From assembly GCF_025452235.1 (NCBI RefSeq), contig NZ_CP104965.1:1178001-1242000 (forward strand): DNA of 64,000 bases, written 5' to 3'. Source of the stretch: Devosia neptuniae (GTDB lineage Bacteria > Pseudomonadota > Alphaproteobacteria > Rhizobiales > Devosiaceae). This document shows, piece after piece, positions 1-8,636 of this stretch. Each line of letters opens with the position of its first letter. Position 1 is the stretch's first letter. The translations under genes were made by a program, and so were the position numbers. A model generated the notes under the pieces. That model was not told the origin of the DNA. It worked only from the letters and a program-made list of their open reading frames with translations, and ran no database searches.

Positions 1-319
1 TGCGCACGCGGCGGCCGCCGTCCGGCGTGGTGCCGGTGCCGATATCGGCGGGGCCGTCATCGGTTTCGACGGTTGCCGCGACCGCCCAGCCGATATCGCT
101 GCCCTGGGCCTGGACGGTGTCGAGGCTGGCGCGGCGCAGGCCGCGGCCGGGCGAGAGCAGGCTCACCGCTTCAAGCAGATTGGTCTTGCCGGCGCCATTG
201 GGGCCAGTGAGGACCAGATGGCGATCATCGAGGTCCAAAGCCGCCGCCGTATAATTGCGGAAGGCGGTGAGGCGGAGGCGGGAGAGGTGGCGGGTCAATA
301 TGGGCCTATCCCGGCACAT
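1..319 (-). CDS. recF: RecF recombination ATPase, N-terminal part (cut by window start)
   Basis: Only the first 106 or so codons are present; the gene runs off the left edge. RecF is an SMC-like ATPase that helps load RecA at single-strand gaps. The translation shows an N-terminal RLRLTAFRNY strand and a Walker A motif GPNGAGKT at residues 39-46, followed by LLEAVSLLSPGRGLRR, which is typical of RecF. The start could be ATG at 319 or TTG at 298; no clear ribosome site decides. It lies third after dnaA and dnaN on the same strand, the classical order, but a family A repeat of about 130 bp separates it from dnaN. Confidence 0.9.
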   Translation of the reverse strand, partial: MCRDRPILTRHLSRLRLTAFRNYTAAALDLDDRHLVLTGPNGAGKTNLLEAVSLLSPGRGLRRASLDTVQAQGSDIGWAVAATVETDDGPADIGTGTTPDGGRRVR

Positions 320-358
320 GCGCCCATGATTGGCCGCCGGAGCCGCACGGCGTTCGGA

Positions 359-487
359 GCCTTCCCTCTCCCCTTGAGGGAGAGGGTGGATCGGCGCAGC
401 CGAGACGGGTGAGGGGTTGTTGCAGTCAGCATTGCAGGACCCCTCATCCGCCCTTCGGGCACCTTCTCCCTCAAGGGGAGAAGGGAG
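359..487. repeat. Intergenic palindromic repeat, family A
   Basis: It fills the dnaN-recF gap. It has two arms: CTCTCCCCTTGAGGGAGAGG near 366-385 and CTTCTCCCTCAAGGGGAGAAG near 463-483, joined by a segment reading GGTGAGGGGTT...ACCCCTCATCCGCCC. The same modules recur at 1790, 11186, 27985, 32060 and 43758. Each arm can fold into a strong hairpin in RNA from either strand. Confidence 0.8.
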
Positions 488-515
488 GCATCGCGTTTGC
501 GGCTCGATCTGTCGA

Positions 516-1637
516 TCAAACCCGCATCGGCATCAGGACATACAGCGCCTTGGTCTCGCCTTCGTCCTTGACCAGCGTGGGAGAGCCGGCGTCGTTGAAC
601 ATGAAGATGGCGCTTTCGCTGCGGATCTGGCCGATAATGTCGAGCAGGTAGCGCGCGTTGAAGCCGATCTCGAACCCATCGGTGTCGAATTCGACGGCGA
701 GTTCTTCGCTGGCCGTGCCGTGGTCGGGATTGGTGACCGAGAGTTCGAGCAGGCCATCCTTGGCGGAGAGCTTGACGGCCTTGCCACCGCGATCCGAGGC
801 AATGGTGGAGACGCGATCAACAGCGGTAGCAAAGCTCGCCCGGTCGACATTCATCTGCTTGTCGTTGTTCTTGGGGGTCACCCGATCGTAATCGGGGAAG
901 GTACCTTCGATGAGTTTGGAGAGCAGCACCACGGGGCCGACGGTGAAACGGATCTTGGTGTCGGAAACCTCGACCTTGACCTCGCCTTCGGCGCCATCGA
1001 GGAGCTTTTGCACTTCGCCGACGGTCTTTTTCGGCACGATAATGCCGGGCATGCCCTTGGCGCCGGTCGGCGCTTCGATTTCGGCGCGGGCCATGCGGTG
1101 GCCATCGGTAGCGACGGCGCGCAGCACGGTGCCGGTGGCGGAGTTTTCCACGGCATGGAAATAGATGCCGTTGAGATAATAGCGTGTCTCTTCGTTGGAG
1201 ATGGCGAATTGGGTGCGCTCGATCAGCTCGCGCAGGGCGGAGGCGGCAATGGCGAATTCATGGCCGAAGCTGCCGGATTTCAGATCTGGGAAACTGTCGG
1301 GGCTGAGGCAGGCCAGGTTGAAGCGCGAGCGGCCGGAGGTGAGCACCATGTTCTCGCCGCCATCGGTTTCCAAGCGCACTTCGGCGCCATCGCTGAGCTT
1401 GCGCACGATTTCGTAGAGCGTGTGGGCGGGCACGGTGGTGGTGCCGGGGGTGGAGACCATGGCCGGCACGGCCTCGGTCACTTCGATATCGAGATCGGTG
1501 GCGCGCAGCTCCACCCGGTCCTCGCTGGCCTTGAACAGCACGTTGGCGAGAATGGGGTAGGTATTACGCCGCTCGACCACGCGATGCACATGGCTCAGCG
1601 ACTTGAGCAGATGATTGCGTTCGAGCGTGACTTTCAT
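516..1637 (-). CDS. dnaN: DNA polymerase III sliding clamp (beta subunit)
   Basis: 373 codons, the usual length for the beta clamp, which encircles DNA and tethers the replicative polymerase. The N-terminus MKVTLERNHLLKSLSHVHRV, the segment YPILANVL and the C-terminal end YVLMPMRV are typical of alphaproteobacterial DnaN; three similar clamp domains are expected over the length. ATG at 1637 is preceded by AAGGA about 11 bases upstream. It lies 314 bp after dnaA, and that gap holds an intrinsic terminator and a family A repeat. dnaN may therefore be transcribed partly apart from dnaA. Confidence 0.97.
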   Translation of the reverse strand: MKVTLERNHLLKSLSHVHRVVERRNTYPILANVLFKASEDRVELRATDLDIEVTEAVPAMVSTPGTTTVPAHTLYEIVRKLSDGAEVRLETDGGENMVLTSGRSRFNLACLSPDSFPDLKSGSFGHEFAIAASALRELIERTQFAISNEETRYYLNGIYFHAVENSATGTVLRAVATDGHRMARAEIEAPTGAKGMPGIIVPKKTVGEVQKLLDGAEGEVKVEVSDTKIRFTVGPVVLLSKLIEGTFPDYDRVTPKNNDKQMNVDRASFATAVDRVSTIASDRGGKAVKLSAKDGLLELSVTNPDHGTASEELAVEFDTDGFEIGFNARYLLDIIGQIRSESAIFMFNDAGSPTLVKDEGETKALYVLMPMRV

Positions 1638-1682
1638 TGACGATCAATCCTTGGCACTACGCGAGCCGCCCTTGGGAGCGAC

Positions 1683-1706
1683 AAAAAACCCCGGCAAGCC
1701 GGGGTT
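1683..1706 (-). terminator. Rho-independent terminator between dnaA and dnaN
   Basis: A perfect 9-bp stem AACCCCGGC / GCCGGGGTT with a 2-base spacer at 1687-1706 is followed on the minus strand by a run of six T (1683-1688). It lies 45 bases before the dnaN start codon, so it should stop or attenuate transcripts coming from dnaA. Confidence 0.75.
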
Positions 1707-1789
1707 GGACATTTACAATTTGTGACCGCAAAGGCAAGGGCAGCAGGCGGTTTGCCGCAGGGATTCCACAAAGAGAGATTTTTTGCTCC

Positions 1790-1948
1790 CTTCCTTCTCC
1801 CCTTGTGGGAGAAGGTGCCCCGCAGGGGCGGATGAGGGGTCCAGCGCCCGCAACGAGCAGCAAAGCATGGGAGGGCGCAGCACCCTCACCCGGATCATTC
1901 TGCTGAACGCAGAATGATCGTCCCTCTCCCTCAAGGGGAGAGGGGAAG
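1790..1948. repeat. Intergenic palindromic repeat, family A (dnaA-dnaN gap)
   Basis: Arms CTTCTCCCCTTGTGGGAGAAG (1792-1812) and CCCTCTCCCTCAAGGGGAGAGG (about 1922-1943) flank a segment with GGGGCGGATGAGGGG and an inner inverted repeat, CATTCTGC...GCAGAATG, around 1897-1917. Same modules as the copy at 359-487. It lies just after the dnaA stop codon. Confidence 0.8.
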
Positions 1949-1951
1949 AAC

Positions 1952-3412
1952 CTATTCTTCCAGCATGCGCTTGAGCAATTCGATCTCCTGGCAGAGCTCG
2001 ATGTCGTCCTTCATCATCGATTCCACCTTGCGCACCGAATGGAGGACCGTGGTGTGATCGCGTCCGCCGAAGCGGCGGCCGATTTCGGGGAGCGAGCGGG
2101 AAGTCAGCGCCTTGGCGAGGAACATGGCGATCTGGCGCGGGCGCACCACGTCGCGGCTGCGGCGGGCCGAGAGCAATTCGTTGCGCGGCACTTTGTAATG
2201 GCGCGAGACGATCTTGAGGATGTCCTCGATGCGGACGCGCTTGGCGTCGCGGGCGCGGATCAGGTCGGCCAGGGTCTTTTCGGCCAAGGGCACGGTGATC
2301 AATTCGCCGGTCAGCTGGTTGGCAGCGACGAGGCGATTGACGGCGCCATCGAGATCACGGCCATGGCTGACCACGGCGCGCGAAACGTAATCGATGACCG
2401 GGGTGGGGAAATGCATGCCGTAGCGGGCACTGGCCTGGTCGGCGCGGCGCTGCACGATGGCGCGGCGCAATTCCATGTCAAAGCCGGTGATCGGCACGAC
2501 CAGCCCACCCGAGAGGCGCGAGCGGATGCGCTCGTCGATCATTTCGAGATCCCGCGGCGGCGCGTCACCGGCCACGACGACCTGTTTGGCGCCGGTGAGC
2601 AGGGTGCCCAGCGTATGGCCGAATTCGGTGGCGGATTTGCCCTGCAGGAATTGCATGTCATCGATCAGCAGCAGATCGACCCGGCGCAGCCATTCCTTGA
2701 AGCCGAGCGCGGACTGGCGCTGCACGGCGGTGATGAAATGGTACATGAAATGGTCGGCGGTCAGATAGACGATGTTCTTGGATGCATCGGCCGATTGCAC
2801 GGCATGGGCGATGGCGTTGAGCAGGTGGGATTTGCCCAGGCCGACCGTGGAATGAATATAGACCGGATTGAAGGTCACCGAATTGTTGGCGGCAGCGTGG
2901 GCGATCTGCTTGGCGACGCCGAAGGCCATTTCATTGGCCGCGCCGGGCACAAAGGTTTCAAACGTCATGCGCTGATCGATGGCGCTGCCGGCCAGGGCAT
3001 CGCCCTTGGAAGCGCTATTGTCACGCACGAGACGCGGCGTGGCGGGCATCTGGGGCGCAGCGGCGACGGCGGTGGGGGCAGTCGCATCGCCGCTGGGCGC
3101 GATCTCGGCGGCGGGCGCCAGCTTCTTGGTGGCCTGGCCATTGACGCGCAGGGTTACCTGGAGGCGCGTGACGACATCGACGTCCTGGCGGAAGGATTCG
3201 ATGATGCGATCGGCATAATTGGACTGCACCCAGGAGCACAGGAACCGCGTGGGCGCCGACAGATGCACCAGATCGTCGACGATTTCTTCCAGCTCAAGCC
3301 GGGCGAACCAGGAGGTGAACACATCTTCGCCAACGCCGGCCTTGAGGCGGGCGCGCACCCGGTTGAAGAGGTCGCGCTGTGCTTCGGAGCCGGATGTGAT
3401 CATGACAGACAT
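1952..3412 (-). CDS. dnaA: Chromosomal replication initiator DnaA
   Basis: DnaA is the AAA+ ATPase that melts the origin. Seen in order: domain I (FNRVRARLKAGVGEDVFTSW), a Pro/Ala-rich linker, the AAA+ core with VYIHSTVGLGKSHLLNA (Walker A) and LLLIDDMQFL (Walker B), and the C-terminal DNA-binding helix with the DHTTVLHSVRKVE signature. I chose ATG at 3412 (486 aa), which has AAAGG five to nine bases upstream and gives a normal-length domain I. The frame stays open upstream, with ATGs at 3490, 3487 and 3484 and an in-frame start as far as 3622, so a product of up to 556 aa cannot be excluded. It is transcribed away from rpsT, with a long leader in between. Confidence 0.96.
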   Translation of the reverse strand: MSVMITSGSEAQRDLFNRVRARLKAGVGEDVFTSWFARLELEEIVDDLVHLSAPTRFLCSWVQSNYADRIIESFRQDVDVVTRLQVTLRVNGQATKKLAPAAEIAPSGDATAPTAVAAAPQMPATPRLVRDNSASKGDALAGSAIDQRMTFETFVPGAANEMAFGVAKQIAHAAANNSVTFNPVYIHSTVGLGKSHLLNAIAHAVQSADASKNIVYLTADHFMYHFITAVQRQSALGFKEWLRRVDLLLIDDMQFLQGKSATEFGHTLGTLLTGAKQVVVAGDAPPRDLEMIDERIRSRLSGGLVVPITGFDMELRRAIVQRRADQASARYGMHFPTPVIDYVSRAVVSHGRDLDGAVNRLVAANQLTGELITVPLAEKTLADLIRARDAKRVRIEDILKIVSRHYKVPRNELLSARRSRDVVRPRQIAMFLAKALTSRSLPEIGRRFGGRDHTTVLHSVRKVESMMKDDIELCQEIELLKRMLEE

Positions 3413-4249
3413 TTCGCCTTTAGGTGTCGGAGTGGTGGAGGACGGCTGGGGACTTCCCCAATCATCCTTTCCGGCGGTCTGCATCATCATCGTGAGTGCC
3501 CCATGTGCTGTTGTTTCGACCGGTCCGCAAAGCCCGGCCAAGTGACTGTCCAAGCCGGGTAGCGAAAGCGCCGGCCCCTTGGTTCTTCGTTCTCGCCACC
3601 CCGCTTGGACTTGCCCGTCCAATGGCCATAGCTTCGCCGGGGCGCCCGATGACCCGGACGCAAAACTCCAGCTCCGATGGGAACGCCACCGTTAGCCTGC
3701 ATTACTCTTTGACGTGAAGCCGGACCGAAACGGCCGGCGCTCTACTGAACCCAATTTGCCCGGATTACCGGAAAAACCGCCCCGGCATTGCTGCCGAAAC
3801 GCGCCCAAAACAAACGCCCCGAATATGACCCCATCCGCTCGCTGAGAAGGTCCTTGATGGCCCCCGTTTTCGAGCTGACCAGGACATAGTAGTGGGTCGA
3901 TTTTAGGGGGGCAATGCCCCTTTTCCGAAAATGGGGGCTTGACTCTGACTATGTCTTTTCCGCCACCCGGCCCCGGTAAAACCTGGCTCCGGCAAGGCTC
4001 TGTGACTCCATGCAGATTCTTGTCACAAGGGCTGCGACTTAACCAAAATTATATTTCCATAAACCACGGCCTGGAGTGGTTCCAACGGCTTCGTGACAAT
4101 TGCAAAAACCCCGGATGGGCTCACAAATCCTTGCGCGCGCTGAGCATTTTGCAAGGATGGGTGAAACGACCGTTATGTCGCAATCGCGTCATCCCGATGA
4201 CATCAAACCGTCAAGGCGGAAAATCCTTGCCACGATTCCGGCAGACGGA
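3413..4249. other. dnaA-rpsT intergenic region with inverted repeats; possible dnaA control region
   Basis: About 840 bp without a convincing gene. It holds an outer 8-bp inverted repeat GACATAGT (3883-3890) / ACTATGTC (3948-3955) enclosing a GGGGC-AAT-GCCCC hairpin (about 3908-3920). It also holds an AT-rich stretch at 4038-4065. ATCCTTGC (4127-4134) is answered by GCAAGGAT (4151-4158), with a third AATCCTTGCC copy near 4222. I found no 9-base DnaA boxes of the TTATCCACA type, so calling this the origin is not supported. It more likely holds the dnaA promoter and regulatory structures. Confidence 0.45.
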
Positions 4250-4283
4250 AGGGCAAAGAAAATGGGCCCCCGAGGGAGCCCAT
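4250..4283 (-). terminator. Rho-independent terminator of rpsT
   Basis: ATGGGC (4262-4267) pairs with GCCCAT (4278-4283). On the minus strand the hairpin is followed by TTTTCTTTG. It lies about 40 bases after the rpsT stop codon. Confidence 0.75.
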
Positions 4284-4323
4284 CATCATCCTGCCGCAGC
4301 CACGCTGCGCAGGGCTCAACCGA

Positions 4324-4587
4324 TCAGGCGAGAGCCTTGACGCGGTGATTGAGGCGGCTGACCTTGCGGGCCGCCAGATTGGCATGAACGATGCCCTTGG
4401 TGGCTGCACGGTGAATTTCGGGCTCGGCAGCCTTGAGGGCAGCAAAGGCCACGGCATGATCGCCGGCCACGATGGCTTCTTCAACCTTGCGGATGAAGGT
4501 GCGGACGCGCGAGCGGCGCGACTTGTTGACCGCGGTGCGGGCTTCGATCTTGCGGGTAGCCTTTTTGGCTGACGGCGTATTGGCCAT
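4324..4587 (-). CDS. rpsT: Small ribosomal subunit protein S20 (bS20)
   Basis: 87 codons, the normal S20 size. S20 binds 16S rRNA early in 30S assembly. The start [20 protein letters not shown], the many Lys/Arg residues and the ending [17 protein letters not shown] are typical. An in-frame ATG at 4635 would add 16 residues that do not look like S20, so 4587 is preferred. It has its own promoter-like sequence about 100 bases upstream and its own terminator, so it is probably a single-gene unit. rpsT beside dnaA is the usual Hyphomicrobiales arrangement. Confidence 0.96.
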   Translation of the reverse strand: MANTPSAKKATRKIEARTAVNKSRRSRVRTFIRKVEEAIVAGDHAVAFAALKAAEPEIHRAATKGIVHANLAARKVSRLNHRVKALA

Positions 4588-4689
4588 AACGGTCCTCTTG
4601 GCGTCCAACCGGCCGAAGGCGCCTTGGCAGCGCACCGTCCGGGATGAAATGAAAGCGGCGGCCTTACGTCAAGCCGCCAAGTGGGGCGG

Positions 4690-4717
4690 TCTATAGGGGA
4701 AAGGGGGGAAGCGTCAA
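4690..4717 (-). promoter_or_regulatory. Sigma-70-type promoter of rpsT
   Basis: On the minus strand TTGACG (4712-4717), a 16-base spacer, then TATAGA (4690-4695). The predicted transcript start near 4683 leaves a leader of roughly 95 bases before rpsT. Confidence 0.65.
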
Positions 4718-4886
4718 CTGGATTCAGGGGGCGCATGGGGATGCATGCTTGCCATGTTGGACGCGAATACTAGCACAGCCACCCGCCTCGCCAAACACAC
4801 GGGTGTTACCCGGGTTGGATAGACGTGTGCCCCACAGCCGGAACGAAGCGTGCGGCATCCCGTTTTGCACTATCGAGGAGGCAGCG

Positions 4887-5129
4887 ATGGCAACCACCAC
4901 GCTTATTGGCGCCCTGCTTGTGGCCGCCGGTCTGATTTATATGGCATTGGCGGCGATCTTTCGCGGTCGGATGACTGACCCGCACGCCTCCGCCAACGAC
5001 CCCGCCGGTCGGACACTGGAGCCGCGCCGCCGTGGCATGGGCTTTCTTGGCCTCAAGGCCAATTGGCCGGGCCTGCTCATCGCCGCGATCGGCGTGATCT
5101 TACTGCTCGCCCCGGCTTTTTCGGGCTAA
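4887..5129 (+). CDS. Small two-helix membrane protein of unknown function
   Basis: 80 codons beginning MATTTLIGALLVAAG. Two hydrophobic segments are clear: residues 5-24 (LIGALLVAAGLIYMALAAIF) and about 61-77 (WPGLLIAAIGVILLLAP). They are separated by a charged loop with PHASANDPAGRTLEPRRRG. The start is fixed by GAGGAG 10 bases upstream. An upstream frame extension exists but is unlike a protein start. Its stop overlaps the mutM stop by 4 bases (convergent). No family recognised. Confidence 0.75.
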   Translation: MATTTLIGALLVAAGLIYMALAAIFRGRMTDPHASANDPAGRTLEPRRRGMGFLGLKANWPGLLIAAIGVILLLAPAFSG

Positions 5130-6013
5130 GCCTTCTTCTGGCACACCGGACAAAAGAACGTGGATCGCCCCGATTGGACGATGCGCTGGATCGTGCCCGT
5201 ACAGAGCGGGGTGGGGCAGGGTTCGCCTTCCCGGTCATAGACGGCAAAGCGGTGCTGGAAATAGCCGGAGCCGCCTTCGGCATTGCGGAAATCGCGCAGG
5301 GTGGAGCCGCCCACTTCGATGGCTTCGATCAGCACCTGGCGGACGGCATGGGCGAGGTCTTCCAGCACCGGCTTGGGCTTGCCCTTGGCGGTGACCAGGG
5401 TGCCGGCGAGCACCGTGGGCAGGATATGGGCGCGGTGCAGGGCTTCGGCGACATAGATATTGCCTAGCCCCGCCACGACGCGCTGATCGAGCAGGGCCGC
5501 CTTGATCGGGGTCTTTTTGCCGGTGAATTTCTCGGCCATTTCATCGGCGTTGAAATCATTGCCCAAGGGCTCTGGCCCCAGACCCTTAAGATAGGGGCTG
5601 TCCTCGACGTGATCATAGAGATCGACAAAGCCGAAGCGGCGGGGGTCGGCATAGATGAGGTGGGATTTGCCATGCTTGGGGTGGGAAATGTCCCAGACCA
5701 TATGGTCGTGCTTGGGCGTGGGTTCGACTTCATAATAGCGCGGCGGCTTGTCGATGCCGTGTTCGGCAAAGCGATAGCTGCCGGTCATGCCCAGATGGCT
5801 GAGCACTGTCTTGCCATTGGACAGCCCGATCAGCAGATATTTGGCGCGGCGACCCACCGAGACTATTTTTTGCCCCTCAAGGGCCGACTGCAAATCCTTG
5901 GGGAAGGGGAAGCGCAGGTCGGGGCGGTTGAGCGTGACCTTGTCGATGGTGGCGCCCTCGATCCAGGGCTCAAGACCACGCCGGACAGTTTCGACCTCGG
6001 GCAGTTCGGGCAT
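5126..6013 (-). CDS. mutM: Formamidopyrimidine-DNA glycosylase (Fpg)
   Basis: 295 codons. Fpg removes oxidised purines such as 8-oxoguanine and nicks the strand. The mature N-terminus [13 protein letters not shown] carries the catalytic Pro and Glu. The H2TH region is seen at [18 protein letters not shown]. The C-terminal zinc finger has CPTPLC and CPVC with the DNA-contacting [10 protein letters not shown] between. It is slightly longer than the E. coli enzyme because of an insert near residues 90-110, common in this order. It is divergent from ubiE with a gap of about 100 bp. Confidence 0.96.
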   Translation of the reverse strand: MPELPEVETVRRGLEPWIEGATIDKVTLNRPDLRFPFPKDLQSALEGQKIVSVGRRAKYLLIGLSNGKTVLSHLGMTGSYRFAEHGIDKPPRYYEVEPTPKHDHMVWDISHPKHGKSHLIYADPRRFGFVDLYDHVEDSPYLKGLGPEPLGNDFNADEMAEKFTGKKTPIKAALLDQRVVAGLGNIYVAEALHRAHILPTVLAGTLVTAKGKPKPVLEDLAHAVRQVLIEAIEVGGSTLRDFRNAEGGSGYFQHRFAVYDREGEPCPTPLCTGTIQRIVQSGRSTFFCPVCQKKA

Positions 6014-6111
6014 CTCAACCTCGTGTCCACTGTGCCGCTTTGCGCAATTGGCAAAGCATGGAACGCTTCTATATGGTGCGCGCGAAACGCAAAAGAGAAG
6101 CGAGCAATGCC

Positions 6112-6876
6112 ATGAATGGTGCGCGTGAAACCACCCATTTCGGCGAACAGACCGTGGCGCTCGAAGACAAGCAGGGCCTGGTCAACAAGGTCTTTCACGA
6201 CGTGGCCGACCGCTACGACCTGATGAACGACCTGATGAGCGGGGGCATTCACCGCATCTGGAAGGATGCCATGGTGGCTGATCTCGCCCCGCCCAAGACC
6301 GGTTCGCGCCCCTATAAGGTGCTCGATATGGCCGGCGGCACGGGGGACGTGGCCGAACGCATCATCAATGCCTCGGTGGGCTATGCCGAGGTCGTGGTCT
6401 CCGACATCAATTCGGATATGCTGCGGGTCGGCGCCGAGCGGGCCAAGGCCTGGCGCTTTCCGGCGCAGGCCAGTTTCGTCGAAGCCAATGCGGAGGAATT
6501 GCCGTTCCCGGACAACAGCTTTGACGCCTATACGATCGCGTTCGGCATCCGCAATGTGCCGCGTATCCAGCAGGCTTTGGGCGAGGCGCATCGCGTGCTC
6601 AAGCGCGGCGGGCGCATCCTGGTGCTCGAATTTTCCCAGGTCGACGTGCCCGGGCTCGATAGCCTCTACAATGCCTTTTCCGACCGGGTGATCCCGCCCA
6701 TGGGCAAGATGGTGACCGGGGACGGCCAGCCCTATCAGTATCTCGTCGAATCGATCCGCAAATTCCCCAGCCCGCCAATATTCTCGGGCATGCTGGCCGA
6801 AGCGGGGTTCAAGCGGGTCAAGCACACGCCCTATACCGGCAATATCGCGGCGCTGTTTTCGGGGTGGAAGATTTGA
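6112..6876 (+). CDS. ubiE: UbiE C-methyltransferase (ubiquinone/menaquinone synthesis)
   Basis: 254 codons. UbiE methylates the benzoquinol ring with SAM. Seen: [25 protein letters not shown] at the N-terminus, SAM-binding motif [15 protein letters not shown], and the family signature [24 protein letters not shown] followed by VLEFSQ. I chose ATG at 6112 because it gives the normal length and N-terminus; the frame is open upstream with ATGs at 6040, 6058 and 6073. It is followed by ubiB after a 160-bp gap filled by a family B repeat. Confidence 0.95.
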   Translation: MNGARETTHFGEQTVALEDKQGLVNKVFHDVADRYDLMNDLMSGGIHRIWKDAMVADLAPPKTGSRPYKVLDMAGGTGDVAERIINASVGYAEVVVSDINSDMLRVGAERAKAWRFPAQASFVEANAEELPFPDNSFDAYTIAFGIRNVPRIQQALGEAHRVLKRGGRILVLEFSQVDVPGLDSLYNAFSDRVIPPMGKMVTGDGQPYQYLVESIRKFPSPPIFSGMLAEAGFKRVKHTPYTGNIAALFSGWKI

Positions 6877-6929
6877 GCTCGATGCTGCAACGCGCCTCGG
6901 CCGTTCCCACCCAAGCCCCTCACCGCCAC

Positions 6930-7013
6930 AATGTCATCCCCGCGCAAGCGGGGACCTCTGTTTGCTTGGGGAGCCCGGTTAACGGAGGTTCCCGCTTTCG
7001 CGGGAATGACACT
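6930..7013. repeat. Intergenic inverted repeat, family B (ubiE-ubiB gap)
   Basis: AATGTCATCCCCGCGCAAGC at the left end and GCTTTCGCGGGAATGACACTG at the right end form an imperfect inverted repeat with a variable centre. Related copies lie at 13878, 19874, 29984 and 53916. Confidence 0.8.
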
Positions 7014-7036
7014 GTGATTGTATTGGCGAAAAACGC

Positions 7037-8581
7037 ATGCTGATCTCCGCCTATTACCGGCTGGCGCGGGCCGGCTATGTGCTGGCGCGCGAGGGGGCGC
7101 TGTCGATTGTTTCGGCCAAGGACCTGCCGGGGCCGCTCAAGCTCGGGATCTGGCTGGGGCGGTTGATCGAGCGGCCCAGCGTGCGCAAGACCGGGCATGT
7201 CGAACGGCTGAACAAGGCGCTCAACCTGCTGGGGCCGACCTATGTCAAATTCGGCCAGACGCTGGCCACCCGGCCCGATGTGGTGGGGCCGCAGATCGCC
7301 AACGATCTGGCGGGCCTGCAGGACAAGATGGACCCGTTCGATGCCACGCTGGTGCCGGCCATCCTCAGCGAGGCGCTGGAAAGCAAGGCGGCGGAGCTGA
7401 CTGAACTCAGCCCGCCCATTGCCGCGGCCTCGATTGCCCAGGTGCACAAGGCGCGGCTGGTGCCGGCCAATGGGCTGCCCAGGACCGTGGCGGTCAAGAT
7501 CCTGCGGCCCGGCGTGGCGCAGCGCTTCATGGCCGATATCGAAAGCTATTATGCCGGCGCGGCTCTGGCCGAACGCTTCGTGCTCTCCACCAAGCGGCTC
7601 AAGCCGACCCAGGTGGTGGAAACGCTGGACCGCTCGGCGCGGCTGGAACTCGACCTGCGGCTCGAAGCCGCCGCCATTTCGGAAATGGCCGAGAATATCA
7701 AGGACGATACCGGCTTCGTCATCCCGACCGTCAGCTGGGACCATGTGGCGCAGAATGTGCTGACCACGACCTGGGTTGATGGCATTCCGATCCGCGATCA
7801 TGCCGCGCTCGATGCGGCCGGGGTGGACCGCAAGGCGCTGGCGGCCAAGGTGCTGCAGAGCTTTTTGCGCCATGCCATTCGCGACGGCTTTTTCCATGCC
7901 GACATGCATCCGGGCAACCTGTTTGCCGATCCGCGCACCGGGAACGTGATCGCGGTGGATTTCGGCATTATGGGCCGCATCAATCGCCGGGAACGCCGGT
8001 TCCTCGCCGATATCCTTTACGGCTTCATCACCCGCAATTATCGCCTGGTGGCCGAACGCCATTTCGATATCGGCTATGTGCCCAAGGACCAGTCGGTCGA
8101 CGATTTTGCCCTCGCCATCCGCTCCATCGGCGAGCCGCTGCATGGCCGCACCGCGCAGGACATTTCCATGGCGCGGGTGCTCGGACAACTCTTTGTCATC
8201 ACCGACCTGTTCAACATGCAGACCCGGCCCGAACTGGTGCTGCTGCAGAAATCCATGGTGCTGGTGGAGGGCGTCGCGCGGGCGCTCGACCCGTCGCTGG
8301 ACATCTGGACCGTGGCCGAGCCGGTGGTGGGCGATTGGCTGCGCAAGGAGGAAGGCCCGCTCGGCCGGGTGCAGGATATCAGGGATCAGCTCAGCATTTT
8401 TGCCGAGGCGGCGCAGCGCGTGCCGGTCATTCTGGGGCAGGCCGAACTGGCGCTGAACGATTATCACGCCAATAAGCGCCCGCCCGACCGGCTGACGCGC
8501 TGGGCGCTGCTGCTGGTGGCGGCGGCGGGCACGATTTTCTTTGCCGTGGCCACGGTGCGCGTGCTGCTCTCGACCTCCTGA
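7037..8581 (+). CDS. ubiB: UbiB, ABC1/ADCK-family atypical kinase/ATPase for ubiquinone synthesis
   Basis: 514 codons, normal for UbiB. It supports ubiquinone production at the membrane; its exact chemistry is thought to be ATPase-driven lipid handling. Seen: the family signature TYVKFGQTLATRPDVVG near residue 70, the invariant lysine in VAVKILRPG, HADMHPGNLF with the catalytic-loop residues, and VDFGIMGRINRRER with the metal-binding Asp. A hydrophobic C-terminal stretch near residues 490-508 (WALLLVAAAGTIFFAVATV) is the membrane anchor. It is downstream of ubiE on the same strand. Confidence 0.95.
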   Translation: MLISAYYRLARAGYVLAREGALSIVSAKDLPGPLKLGIWLGRLIERPSVRKTGHVERLNKALNLLGPTYVKFGQTLATRPDVVGPQIANDLAGLQDKMDPFDATLVPAILSEALESKAAELTELSPPIAAASIAQVHKARLVPANGLPRTVAVKILRPGVAQRFMADIESYYAGAALAERFVLSTKRLKPTQVVETLDRSARLELDLRLEAAAISEMAENIKDDTGFVIPTVSWDHVAQNVLTTTWVDGIPIRDHAALDAAGVDRKALAAKVLQSFLRHAIRDGFFHADMHPGNLFADPRTGNVIAVDFGIMGRINRRERRFLADILYGFITRNYRLVAERHFDIGYVPKDQSVDDFALAIRSIGEPLHGRTAQDISMARVLGQLFVITDLFNMQTRPELVLLQKSMVLVEGVARALDPSLDIWTVAEPVVGDWLRKEEGPLGRVQDIRDQLSIFAEAAQRVPVILGQAELALNDYHANKRPPDRLTRWALLLVAAAGTIFFAVATVRVLLSTS

Positions 8582-8636
8582 CTTGCCCTCCCCGATAGCG
8601 GTCCCTAGATTGCCGGCACTTTTCAAGAGGACGATC

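Noticed and set aside
417..1640. Long open frame (407 codons) antisense to dnaN
   Set aside because: It mirrors dnaN codon by codon in a high-GC genome; the protein is rich in Gly/His/Asp with no family features and no ribosome site.
2039..3562. Long open frame (507 codons) antisense to dnaA
   Set aside because: A shadow of dnaA with biased composition; dnaA has clear domain motifs on the other strand.
4039..4053. CtrA-like site TTAACCAAAATTATA
   Set aside because: The second half deviates from TTAA-N7-TTAA at two positions, too weak for a call.
3720..4260. Chromosomal origin (oriC)
   Set aside because: No TTATCCACA-type DnaA boxes or 13-mer set found by eye; only an AT-rich stretch and inverted repeats, which is not enough.
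3939..4340. Plus-strand open frame of 133 codons upstream of rpsT
   Set aside because: It crosses the rpsT terminator and enters rpsT antisense; composition is not protein-like.
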